Below, one piece after another: positions 1 through 7,607 of a stretch of DNA of 49,392 nucleotides. Below the pieces are notes generated by a model. The model was not told the DNA's origin. It searched no databases and saw only the letters and a list, made by a program, of their open reading frames with translations. The stretch is taken from positions 1 through 49,392 of the forward strand of contig CAZUSO010000019.1 in assembly GCA_964622775.1 (NCBI GenBank), read 5' to 3'. This DNA is from CAZUSO01 sp964622775. Lineage in GTDB: Bacteria; Bacteroidota; Bacteroidia; Chitinophagales; Chitinophagaceae. Positions within the stretch are counted from its first letter, which is position 1. Every line of letters starts with the position of its first letter. Made by a program: the position numbers and the translations under genes.

Positions 1-175
1 TTTGTCCCTATTTTGTACCCCGGATTACGCTGGGGACAACATAGGGACAAAAAATAAGCAATCAAAGGCTGTTATCCGCCAATCAAAAGCAACTGAAATT
101 TTTTGAAACTATTGCCGGTATTGACTTTGGTTATACTTTGGCTGCGGATGCTTTCGGGTGCTATTTTCCGATACA
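1..175. mobile_element. end of a third tandem element (integrase-side end), partial
   Basis: Positions 1-11 and 41-51 form a perfect 11-bp inverted repeat around a GC-rich inner hairpin. It is followed by a GACAAA...AAGCAATCAAA tract and then the att core at 161-175. The same order of elements occurs at about 29551-29725, at the right end of element B. The last 60 bases before and into the core align without gaps to 29661-29720, with roughly 38 of 60 identical by eye. I infer that the window starts inside another element related to B, not in flanking chromosome. No gene is called here. Confidence 0.55.
161..175 (-). other. att core (mnmE 3'-end copy), junction with element A
   Basis: This 15-bp sequence is identical to 29711-29725, where it encodes the final Cys-Ile-Gly-Lys-stop of MnmE on the minus strand. 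Here the reading frame upstream of the core is not MnmE-like and soon meets a stop, so it is an attachment-site copy and not a gene end. It marks the left limit of element A. Confidence 0.75.
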
Positions 176-277
176 TACTTGGACCAAACGCAATTATTGC
201 AGTTTTGATGTGTTGTCGTGTCCAAAATCGTACTTCAAATATCGAAGTAATTTTTCGAATTAAATAATTACATATTC

Positions 278-285
278 TATCTTTG
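278..285 (+). promoter_or_regulatory. Bacteroidota-type -7 box
   Basis: TATCTTTG matches the Bacteroidota -7 consensus TAnnTTTG, 33 bases before the ATG at 318. The -33 TTG is poor. It is a candidate promoter for the two-gene unit 318-2411. Confidence 0.45.
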
Positions 286-317
286 AAAATCAAATAGCAA
301 TACTAAATAAACTGTAA

Positions 318-1073
318 ATGAACAACAACGATGGCATAGAAGTAAAACTAATTGAGGAGTTAGTAAATGACGATATTAAAGAGCTTATAACCGACTACAT
401 GGAAGTTGGACTAGACTTCTTTATTCACAATGAGACATTGAAAGATATACCAGTATTTGGAACTTTTTACAAAGTATATAAAGCAGCTACTAGTATTAGA
501 GAACAGATTTTCTTAAAAAAACTATACGCTTTTCTTTTTCACTTAAAGGATATTTCAGCCAACAAAAGAAAAAAGTTTATTGATAAGATAGAAGGTTCAG
601 AAAAAGAAAAACAACAGTTGGGGTTAAAGCTAATTATGCTTATTGATAAGCTGGATGACATTGATAAGCCTAAAATCATAAGTGAGTTGTTTAAGTCAAG
701 CATTGAAGGTAAGATAGATTATATTCAGTTTCTTGCTCTATCAAATATTGTTAGTAATACCTATTTGGGAGATTTAAAGGATTTGAAGGGTAATCAATCT
801 TTATCTATGGCACAGAAAGAAAGATTATATAATAGTGGACTTATGGGATTGATAATAAAAAGAGGAACAGTAGCAGATGCTAGTAATGAGAACAATGATC
901 AAGGAAAACAGATAACAATAGAAGTGGAAAGTGAAACCAAAAAAGTGTATAATGATTTTCAAGATGGTAAGTCATTAGTTAAGGAGATAAAAGACAAAAT
1001 TGCATTAGAAGTTGATTTTGAAATAAACGAATTTGGGCGAATATTGATAACGCATGGGCTGTGTGCTATTTAA
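318..1073 (+). CDS. hypothetical protein, cargo; possible abortive-infection partner
   Basis: A 251-residue soluble, mostly helical, Lys/Glu-rich protein. A conserved-looking block lies at residues 43-140 (IPVFGTFYKVYKAATSIRE, then a long helical charged segment). No catalytic motif was recognised, no signal peptide was seen, and I cannot assign a family with confidence. It begins with ATG 33 bases after a TATCTTTG box and is followed after 24 bases by a membrane protein in the same direction, so the two probably form one transcript. The soluble-plus-membrane pairing at the edge of an island is typical of defence cargo, but this is inference only. Confidence 0.7.
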   Translation: MNNNDGIEVKLIEELVNDDIKELITDYMEVGLDFFIHNETLKDIPVFGTFYKVYKAATSIREQIFLKKLYAFLFHLKDISANKRKKFIDKIEGSEKEKQQLGLKLIMLIDKLDDIDKPKIISELFKSSIEGKIDYIQFLALSNIVSNTYLGDLKDLKGNQSLSMAQKERLYNSGLMGLIIKRGTVADASNENNDQGKQITIEVESETKKVYNDFQDGKSLVKEIKDKIALEVDFEINEFGRILITHGLCAI

Positions 1074-1097
1074 TTAATTTAAAACTGTTGATTACTA

Positions 1098-2411
1098 TTG
1101 GGCATAAGAGATATATTTAACAACCGGGAAATTGCTATTGGGATTTGGCTAATCATCTTTTTAATTTGGGCTATTGTAAAAGTTAGACCATTTAATGAGT
1201 TTAGTAAGGTTGTATCTCTTTTCTTCAATAAGAAAATCATTGTCCCCTATATTGTAGCAGTTAGCTATTCTATCCTTGGAATTAGTTTACTTGCTTATTT
1301 GAATTTATGGGAAGCCAGACAGCTGAAAGATACTATTTTGTGGTTTGCTGTTACGATGACAGCCACATTCTTTTCTATCAATAAAGCAAGAGAGGATAAG
1401 TCCTATTTTAAAGATGCAGTAAAGGCGAACTTTAAGTTTTCCGTTATAACGGAATTTATAATAGGATTATATAGCTTCAGTTTGTTGACAGAATTAATCA
1501 TTACGCCGATTATAGTATTCATCGGACTGATGCAAGCATATTCTCAAAATGATTCTAAATATATTCAAGTTCAAAAGCTCCTTAATTTTATCTTGATGAT
1601 AATAGGATTTTTTGTCTTATATCATACTGTGAAGGAAATTATCTTTCACATTCGAGATTTCGCTTCGTACAAGACCTTACAAGATTTTATCTTGTCTCCT
1701 TTTTTGGCATTGTGGTTTGTACCTTTTTTATTTTTAATTTCTCTTTATTCACGATACGAAATAGGGTTCATCAATTTGGACAGGTCTATAAAAGATAAAA
1801 AACTATTAAGCTTTGCTAAAATTCAATCTGCCCTTCGATTTAATGTAAACATAGAAGGATTCAACAGGTGGAAAAACAAATTGTTTATTGATAGTGTCAA
1901 ATCTAAAAAAGAAATATTAAGCAGCATCAGAGAGATAAAACGTCTGCAGAACGTCGAGAAGAATCCTCCAAATGTAGATAGTAGCTTAGGCTGGTCACCC
2001 TATCAGGCAAAAGATTTTTTAAAAGATTTAAACGTAAATACCAGATATTATCAGAATACTCATGATAAAGAGTGGTCTTCATCATCTGATTACATAAAGT
2101 TAGATGATGAACTATTGGGAAACAAATTAAGTTACTATATAACAGGAAATGAAACCATAGCTCTAAAGCTAGAACTGGTTTTGAATGTTGCATGTCCTGA
2201 AAAATCTAATGATTCTACACTCACTTTTATAAACTACTGTAAAACACTTTTTCACAATGCCTGTAACGAAGACATCCCTTTGGATTTTCAGACAGGAATA
2301 TTAAAACACAAAAATCAAAACAAAAGTATTGGTAATATTACACTAGTAACAAAGAAAGAGGATTGGATTAATAAAGGTCAATTTAGTTATTGGTTTTCAA
2401 TCCATATTTAG
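1098..2411 (+). CDS. multi-pass membrane protein with C-terminal soluble domain
   Basis: 437 residues from a TTG start (no better ATG nearby). Hydrophobic segments lie near residues 12-30, 48-70, 80-96, 115-145, 160-180 and 203-222, giving about six membrane passes. A soluble region of about 210 residues follows and holds charged helices and a C-terminal segment rich in polar residues. No enzymatic motif was seen. It is 24 bases downstream of the 251-residue protein, so co-transcription is likely. It could be a membrane effector or transporter-like partner of that protein, but no known family was recognised. Confidence 0.7.
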   Translation: MGIRDIFNNREIAIGIWLIIFLIWAIVKVRPFNEFSKVVSLFFNKKIIVPYIVAVSYSILGISLLAYLNLWEARQLKDTILWFAVTMTATFFSINKAREDKSYFKDAVKANFKFSVITEFIIGLYSFSLLTELIITPIIVFIGLMQAYSQNDSKYIQVQKLLNFILMIIGFFVLYHTVKEIIFHIRDFASYKTLQDFILSPFLALWFVPFLFLISLYSRYEIGFINLDRSIKDKKLLSFAKIQSALRFNVNIEGFNRWKNKLFIDSVKSKKEILSSIREIKRLQNVEKNPPNVDSSLGWSPYQAKDFLKDLNVNTRYYQNTHDKEWSSSSDYIKLDDELLGNKLSYYITGNETIALKLELVLNVACPEKSNDSTLTFINYCKTLFHNACNEDIPLDFQTGILKHKNQNKSIGNITLVTKKEDWINKGQFSYWFSIHI

Positions 2412-2423
2412 GACAAAACATAC

Positions 2424-2663
2424 TTAAACTTCACTAAACTCAAAATCCAACAACTTCTTAGGAGATACTTCTAATGCCTTTGCAATGGCATAAATCGTAG
2501 ATATGGTGGTATTGACCTTTCCTGTCTCAATTCTGTAAATCTGCATTGTTTCAATATCTGCATAGGCAGCTAAGGTCTCACGAGATAATTTTCTTGCGAG
2601 ACGCAACTTTTTGACGTGTTTGCCAAATGCAATGATATAGTCTGTATTTCTGGATTTCCCCAC
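2424..2663 (-). CDS. XRE-family HTH transcriptional regulator
   Basis: A 79-residue, single-domain Cro/C1-type helix-turn-helix protein. Residues 12-70 carry the classic pattern (KKLRLARKLSRETLA, then IYRIETGKVNTTISTIYAIAKALEVS). It ends with an acidic tail and has no other domain. It is divergent from the DNA-glycosylase-like gene at 2787, and the intergenic region holds two perfect palindromes (2689-2705 and 2750-2777). It therefore most likely represses itself and/or the neighbour. It is convergent with the membrane protein ending at 2411, 12 bases away. Confidence 0.85.
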   Translation of the reverse strand: MGKSRNTDYIIAFGKHVKKLRLARKLSRETLAAYADIETMQIYRIETGKVNTTISTIYAIAKALEVSPKKLLDFEFSEV

Positions 2664-2688
2664 ACATGCAAATTGGAACTATAACTTT

Positions 2689-2705
2689 TATGTTATCATA
2701 ACATA
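2689..2705. promoter_or_regulatory. 17-bp perfect palindrome, probable operator of the XRE regulator
   Basis: An 8-bp arm, a single central C and the complementary 8-bp arm (TATGTTAT-C-ATAACATA). It lies between the divergent starts at 2663 and 2787, just upstream of the plus-strand -33 TTG (2710-2712). The position suits repression of both directions by the 2424-2663 protein. Confidence 0.6.
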
Positions 2706-2709
2706 TATG

Positions 2710-2739
2710 TTGTGTTTTAGGAAAAATATTATACTTTTG
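2710..2739 (+). promoter_or_regulatory. promoter of the glycosylase-like gene
   Basis: TTG at 2710-2712, a 19-base spacer, then TACTTTTG at 2732-2739, matching the Bacteroidota TTG-N19-TAnnTTTG pattern. Transcription would start near 2746, about 40 bases before the ATG at 2787. Confidence 0.55.
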
Positions 2740-2749
2740 TCGTTCATAT

Positions 2750-2777
2750 ACTTTAATATTGGAAAGTATATTAAAGT
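2750..2777. promoter_or_regulatory. inverted repeat downstream of the start site, second operator
   Basis: ACTTTAATAT at 2750-2759 and its exact reverse complement at 2768-2777 are separated by 8 bases. They lie just after the predicted transcription start. The repeat could be a second operator or a 5'-leader hairpin. Confidence 0.45.
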
Positions 2778-2786
2778 GATTATCGT

Positions 2787-3374
2787 ATGAAAAAAGCAGA
2801 AACAATCAAAACGTATAAGGATATCGACACCTTCGACTACAATCCTGAAGAATTTACTTATCAGCAGTGGCTGACTACAGAACTGGAACGTAAAGTACCA
2901 CAACAAATCTATCAGGACACCATCAATGAAATAGTCCTTTGGAAGGTTAATCGTTATGTACAGTTGAAACCAGAGACTATTGATTTGCTTAACGCAATAG
3001 ACCCCGAAGCAACGCAGTTGGAAGACGTGCACGTTCACGAGGTTCTTGAGCAACTATTGAATACAGACGGCGTAAGATTACCAATGGCTTCTTCTATTTT
3101 AAGGTTTCGTAATCCCAGGCTGTTTCAAATCATTGACCAGAGAGCATACAGGGTTGTTTATGGAAAAGAATTACCCGCATCATATACAAGTAAGGGATAT
3201 GGTAAGGCTAAGAACTATGGTAAATCAGTGAATGAACGTGTTGAATTTTACTTGGACTACTTGAAAGAGCTTCAAAAAGTAGCTATTGAAAAAGGCTGGA
3301 AGTTTGAAGATTTGGACAGGATTCTGTATATGCTGGATAAGAAAATCAATAACGAAAAGAAGATTAAAACATAA
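2787..3374 (+). CDS. HhH-GPD-like DNA glycosylase-related protein
   Basis: 195 residues. The region around residues 90-125 (GVRLPMASSILRFRNPRLF followed by QIIDQRAYRVVYG) resembles the helix-hairpin-helix plus catalytic-Asp region of 8-oxoguanine/HhH-GPD glycosylase relatives: a hydrophobic hairpin, then an I-I-D-x-R-A motif in which the Asp would be the catalytic residue. The assignment is from motif pattern only. No iron-sulphur cysteines are present. It is divergent from the XRE regulator and has a well-formed promoter with operators on both sides of the start, so expression looks tightly controlled. In a mobile element it may act on modified phage DNA, but repair is equally possible. Confidence 0.5.
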   Translation: MKKAETIKTYKDIDTFDYNPEEFTYQQWLTTELERKVPQQIYQDTINEIVLWKVNRYVQLKPETIDLLNAIDPEATQLEDVHVHEVLEQLLNTDGVRLPMASSILRFRNPRLFQIIDQRAYRVVYGKELPASYTSKGYGKAKNYGKSVNERVEFYLDYLKELQKVAIEKGWKFEDLDRILYMLDKKINNEKKIKT

Positions 3375-3435
3375 AATCAATCGTTGCAAGGTCGGCATAG
3401 AAGCAGGACTTTTATAGCAAAGCAATAATAAAAAG

Positions 3436-3831
3436 ATGAAAAGATATACTATACTGCGGATTACAGCTACTCTAATGGAGATTCTGGGATACCTGATTTT
3501 GCTCTTCGGACTACTCTTGTCTGTGATGATATTCGGGTTTAGTTACAATATTCTTCCGCAGGAATACAAATTCTTTTCATCTGCAATTTTTGGAATTGTT
3601 GTGTTCGTGGTCTGGATATTTTCATTTGGACATTTATTGGTTGTTGCACAACTCATTAAAGTCAGTCTCCATGCTTATGACAATACAGATATTATCTTGC
3701 AAAGAACATTGACTAATCCTCCTAACGATAGCAATAAGCAAACTTTATTACAGTCTTCTGCGAATCACGCAATCACCCAATGGTTAAAGGACAATCCTGG
3801 AAAGGGTTTGAATGATTACTATTCCAGATAG
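3436..3831 (+). CDS. small membrane protein
   Basis: 131 residues with two hydrophobic segments (about 12-38 and 50-80) and a short polar C-terminal tail (about 90-131). No known domain was recognised. It lies 61 bases after the glycosylase-like gene and 27 bases before the secreted protein at 3859, all in one direction, so it may be the middle gene of a small operon. Confidence 0.55.
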   Translation: MKRYTILRITATLMEILGYLILLFGLLLSVMIFGFSYNILPQEYKFFSSAIFGIVVFVVWIFSFGHLLVVAQLIKVSLHAYDNTDIILQRTLTNPPNDSNKQTLLQSSANHAITQWLKDNPGKGLNDYYSR

Positions 3832-3858
3832 TTATGTGCATTAAAAAGAAAAGCGACT

Positions 3859-4698
3859 ATGATAAAGAAACTCTTATTCTTCTCTTTATTACTCCTACTT
3901 ACATTTCAGGGTTATTCACAAAGGACATTACCTACGATTAAATGTAGCATTCCGAAGTTGAATGCTGAGGAACTATTAACCCTTTCCGGAGAGGAGAATA
4001 TTATTGCAACTTTATACCAAGGGCGTTGGAACAGCAAGAATGAATGTGTCTGGAAACCTGACTATGAAGAACGTTTAAGTATGGGTTTATCAGATGATGA
4101 TTTCCTGTATTCTAAATTGGAAGAACAATTTACTTATAAAACGGACTATTCAGAAGTTGTTTTACTGATAGTAGGAACTTATACAAAGAGAGATGGAACA
4201 TATGATAATTGCTTTGCTTGTTCCCCTACAATTGGAATCATAAAACTGGAAAAGTATAATGGGAATGATAATATTTATAAGGTTTCATCATTTCGCAAGA
4301 ACGTCACTTCATACAGTACAGAAGATGCAGGAGGAGGTATGGGTGGGATTAGTCTTATTCATTTGGGGAAAGACATATATATCTTAGAAGTATCACAAAG
4401 CGCAGGTCAAGGTGGATATAATAATACAATTACAACGCTCTTATCAACAGAAGGAGATTTGCTATTAAGCTATGAATCAGATGCGGACAATGAAGGAGCA
4501 GTAGATGGAGAAGATCACTTATATAAAAACGAAACAAAGATGCTTATTGATAAGAATAAAGGAATGATTACACTGCATAAAAAAGGAACAGACATTCAAT
4601 ATTCAAAAGATTTAAGCACAAGCAAAATTGTTCCTGTAAATAAGATTACCAAGTATATGGTTACAGAATCTGGCAGGTTGGAAGCTATATCCAACTGA
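3859..4698 (+). CDS. secreted hypothetical protein
   Basis: 279 residues with an N-terminal signal peptide (basic MIKK, Leu/Phe-rich core, likely cleavage after YSQ near residue 21). The mature part is beta-rich with many Asp, Gly and Ser residues and no recognised motif. A single Cys-x-x-Cys (NCFAC) lies near residue 114. It would be exported to the periplasm or cell surface. It is the last gene of the plus-strand run 2787-4698 and is nearly convergent with the short gene ending at 4702. Confidence 0.6.
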   Translation: MIKKLLFFSLLLLLTFQGYSQRTLPTIKCSIPKLNAEELLTLSGEENIIATLYQGRWNSKNECVWKPDYEERLSMGLSDDDFLYSKLEEQFTYKTDYSEVVLLIVGTYTKRDGTYDNCFACSPTIGIIKLEKYNGNDNIYKVSSFRKNVTSYSTEDAGGGMGGISLIHLGKDIYILEVSQSAGQGGYNNTITTLLSTEGDLLLSYESDADNEGAVDGEDHLYKNETKMLIDKNKGMITLHKKGTDIQYSKDLSTSKIVPVNKITKYMVTESGRLEAISN

Positions 4699-4701
4699 TA
4701 T

Positions 4702-4890
4702 TTACTGTCTACACTCTTCCAAGAATTCAAACAGGAGATTTATATCGTATAACAGCTCTTCAAAATCAATCGGTGCATCTTCACAGTTTTTGAGATAAGC
4801 GAAAAACACGATTCTCAAATGCTTGATCATTCTTTGGGGTTCAAATAACTCAATAAGGGAGTTGTTGTCATTTTGGGATTGATTGCTCAT
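4702..4890 (-). CDS. small acidic hypothetical protein
   Basis: A 62-residue soluble protein starting at the internal ATG at 4888-4890. The longer upstream extension to 5007 is Cys/Lys-rich and looks non-coding. It has an N-terminal Asn/Gln-rich stretch, then helical FEPQRMIKHLRIVFFAYLKN and an acidic C-terminus (LLFEFLEECRQ). No family was recognised. It stands alone on the minus strand between the secreted protein and the first alpha repeat. Confidence 0.45.
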   Translation of the reverse strand: MSNQSQNDNNSLIELFEPQRMIKHLRIVFFAYLKNCEDAPIDFEELLYDINLLFEFLEECRQ

Positions 4891-5036
4891 ATTTAAAATT
4901 TTGGTGTAACAATCCTTAATTGTGGGAACTGGACAACAGTATTTTAAATGGCATTTAAAACGATTTTTAAGCGGAAGGAAATGTAGGAATCGCTTTTGTA
5001 GTAGCAATACACCAGAAAAGAAAAATTATCATCTTC

Positions 5037-5200
5037 TTTCATTGTTATTTGAGTTTGTTGGAAGAAAATTAAAACTCACATTGGCAGTAAGGAAGTTTTG
5101 TAAGCTTTGTCAATATTGGAAATATTCATAATTCTGAAAACGTACAAAACTTACAAAGTTTACTCTGATGCTATTTTGATGTTTCGGTAATTGCTTGAAT
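5037..5200. repeat. alpha repeat, copy 1 (module boundary)
   Basis: It shares with 11886-12060 a leading TTCATTGTTATTTG, a GTAAG...TTTTG arm, an AATATT-x-AAATATTCA-x-AATTCTGAAAA centre, and a tail of CTTACAAA units followed by TTGAAT. The left GTAAG(C/T)TTTG units and the right CTTACAAA units are inverted repeats of each other. It lies at the 3' side of the OLD nuclease gene. Confidence 0.75.
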
Positions 5201-5320
5201 ATAAATTATACTTAGTATTTCTCAGTTATATTATGTTGGTGGGTAAAAAGTCAATTCGATCAGTATTGCTATTAAACATTTATTGTCCTAACATAGAAGA
5301 ATGTGCGCTGAATCTGTTTG

Positions 5321-7159
5321 CTAGTTTAATTTTGAACATATTGCTTGGTGAATATTGACAAATTCATCTTCAACTCCATCAAACCAAGAAAGTCTTAGTT
5401 CATCATAATTTTGAGCACAGTAATGTTTCTCCGCAACTTTACTACCTCCTAAGTATGCACGAATTGTGTCATCTGGATAAGTCTTACAAAAATTCTTGGC
5501 GTGTTCAAAGTCTGTATATGTTATAACAGCAGTTGGAACTAATCTTTGTAAAGCTGTTGGATGTATATAATTTTCCAAAAGTCGCTTTTTGGAAATATGG
5601 AAGTCTGTCGTTATGGTCAGACCATATCCAGTAAGTTTTAGGGCGTTTGGAGAGGGGGCGTTTTCATCATCTCTATCACTATCTAAGAATATATAATATG
5701 GCTTTCCCAGCTTAGTAAATAAATCAAGATTTATCCAATGCTTTACGCTGTCACATCCTCCTATTGGAATAATATTTATGTTTAAATCCTCAAATGTATT
5801 AGCTATTAGTCCAGCTTGTTTATAGAGTGTTGCATTGTGATGCATAGCATTTGCATCGTCAATCCCCTCAACTAGAAATAGAAGTCGTGATGTTGAAAAT
5901 AGCGGAGTAAAAGTATTGTCTGGTTTTATTCCTAAATCTATAGCTAGAGTTTTGTAGTCAATGCCATTTTGGTTTATTGTGTATATATTTTCTGGCTTAG
6001 AAACATGAATAATATTTTGAGGCTTTGTATTACCAACGATTGTAGAGGAGTGAGTAGAAACTAAAACTTGATAACCATTTTCTGACAGCGAGTTTAATTT
6101 TTCAAATAGATTTTCTTGTGCCGAAGGATGTAAAAAAGTTTCAGGTTCTTCAAATCCAAAAATGATCTGTTGGGTGTCATCGGTTCTTTCGCTTTCAGCT
6201 AAGTATTCAAAATATGACATCATAGTAATTCTCCTGAATCCGTCACCCCTAGAATTAAGTGGTAAATCATTTCCTGTTGCGTCACTAATGAATGAAGTTG
6301 AAATTAGCTTACTCCAATCAAATTCAACTTTCGGCTTTACTTTTTCTGCGGATTTTACAACATCGTTAATTTTATCAGTTACTTTTTGCAAAACACTTTC
6401 AAGCTGTGTTCTAACGATTGTTTCCATCTCATCAGTATCGACTTCATCTTTGATTAATTTGAAGGCCATATCTTTAAAGTATTTCTGAATTGTATTATCG
6501 GTGTCAGAAAGAGATGTATCAGCCTTAAAATATTGAAAAGTTGGAAGAGATTTCTTTATAGCATCTCCAATTGTTTTTAATTTTGTTGCACCAGTAGCTG
6601 GGATGTCTTCAACTTCAAACGTAAATTCTATATTATTTTGAGCGTTGAATTCTCTTAGTTTTTGTCGCTTTTCAACATTATTATATGCTTCCCCATTCCC
6701 TTTAGCGGTTGGGATTTGATTGGCACTGCATTGAGCAATTAGCTGTGCTTCTGTTTTGAAAACAAAATCATTATTAGCTGAATACTTTTTTCGGACAATT
6801 GAAGTTTTAGGTTTGGATACATTAGTTTCGGTAACATTCCAAGTCTTTTTCCAGACCAATAAACCATCTGCATTGGTTAATTCTTCTTCTTCAATGGTTG
6901 TAATTATTTCTTCTCCTAAGAGACATTGTTTGTTTTTTGGGTCAAAAAAAAGCTCAATAGAAATAATATTATCTTGAGCATTTACATTGTAGTCTGCTCG
7001 TGATAAAGTAGTTTCATTAAGTACAGCATCTAGAGCTTTAGAAATTGTTGATTTACCGGCATCGTTTTGGCCTACAATACAATTGAACAAATTGAAGTTT
7101 ACAGAAGTAGTTCCATTTATCCCTCTGAAATTTGTAATTGTAATCTTTTTGAGTATCAT
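5321..7159 (-). CDS. OLD-family ATP-dependent endonuclease (ATPase-TOPRIM), class 1
   Basis: 612 residues, the usual length for a stand-alone OLD nuclease. It has an N-terminal SMC-like ATPase with Walker A GQNDAGKST (30-38), a signature-like LNSRGDGFRR (301-310), Walker B FGFEEPE (334-340) and a switch histidine in STH (368-370). A C-terminal TOPRIM domain follows, with the acidic residue in LVEG (Glu431) and the DSD metal motif (493-495). No UvrD-like helicase (GajB) gene follows, so this is not a Gabija pair. OLD proteins cleave DNA and several restrict phages. The gene sits alone between an alpha repeat (3' side) and a beta repeat (5' side), so it looks like an exchangeable cargo module. 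Confidence 0.88.
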   Translation of the reverse strand: MILKKITITNFRGINGTTSVNFNLFNCIVGQNDAGKSTISKALDAVLNETTLSRADYNVNAQDNIISIELFFDPKNKQCLLGEEIITTIEEEELTNADGLLVWKKTWNVTETNVSKPKTSIVRKKYSANNDFVFKTEAQLIAQCSANQIPTAKGNGEAYNNVEKRQKLREFNAQNNIEFTFEVEDIPATGATKLKTIGDAIKKSLPTFQYFKADTSLSDTDNTIQKYFKDMAFKLIKDEVDTDEMETIVRTQLESVLQKVTDKINDVVKSAEKVKPKVEFDWSKLISTSFISDATGNDLPLNSRGDGFRRITMMSYFEYLAESERTDDTQQIIFGFEEPETFLHPSAQENLFEKLNSLSENGYQVLVSTHSSTIVGNTKPQNIIHVSKPENIYTINQNGIDYKTLAIDLGIKPDNTFTPLFSTSRLLFLVEGIDDANAMHHNATLYKQAGLIANTFEDLNINIIPIGGCDSVKHWINLDLFTKLGKPYYIFLDSDRDDENAPSPNALKLTGYGLTITTDFHISKKRLLENYIHPTALQRLVPTAVITYTDFEHAKNFCKTYPDDTIRAYLGGSKVAEKHYCAQNYDELRLSWFDGVEDEFVNIHQAICSKLN

Positions 7160-7360
7160 TATGAATTAGTCTTTATGTTGAAAGTGTTGTAATAGAGTTG
7201 CGAAAAACTATGGACACAATATAGTACATATTAATAAAACATCTATGAATTTAATCTGAATTATTGTTTATACAGATTGAATATTAAATAACATGTTCAA
7301 AATATCCTTAAATACCATTAATTGCGTGAGCGGAAATGACAAAAATGAGTTGAATACCTG

Positions 7361-7461
7361 AAAATCATCGTTTGCGGAAGATGTAATTTTCATTTTCTCA
7401 AACTCATCATATTTAATTTTAGCAAAGTAAGTCTTGTAACTTTTGTAAGCTTTGTAAGTTT
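7361..7461. repeat. beta repeat, copy 1
   Basis: It begins AAAATCATCGTTTG, continues with a gapped match to 14062-14163 (ATTTTCATTTTC) and ends in GTAAG-N4-GTAAC-N4-GTAAGCTTTGTAAGTTTT, a run of 9-10-base direct units. It fills much of the 448-base gap between the divergent OLD (7159) and integrase (7608) genes. The units match those inside the alpha repeats. Confidence 0.65.
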
Positions 7462-7607
7462 TCTAAATTAAGTTACTTTCTACATAATAAACGGTTCCCA
7501 CATTTTTATTGTTTCTGGTCATAGGGGGCAATACAGCATTACAGTTGTTTAGTGATAAAATCTATCGGAAGGTTACATCCTGATTCGTAACCAAAAAGTA
7601 GAAAATC

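Noticed and set aside
4922..5131. 69-codon plus-strand ORF
   Set aside because: It overlaps the alpha repeat and is Cys/Arg-rich with no recognisable pattern.
5086..5165. CRISPR-like appearance of the CTTACAAA units
   Set aside because: Units are 9-10 bases with no spacers of regular length, and no cas genes are present.
5321..7159. Gabija (GajA) assignment for the OLD nuclease
   Set aside because: No GajB-type UvrD helicase is adjacent on either side; it is called a stand-alone class 1 OLD protein.
7557..7576. Sequence AAAATCTATCGGAAGGTTAC just before integrase A, resembling the att core
   Set aside because: Only about 8 bases match and the orientation is opposite to the three real cores, so it would not pair as a direct repeat.
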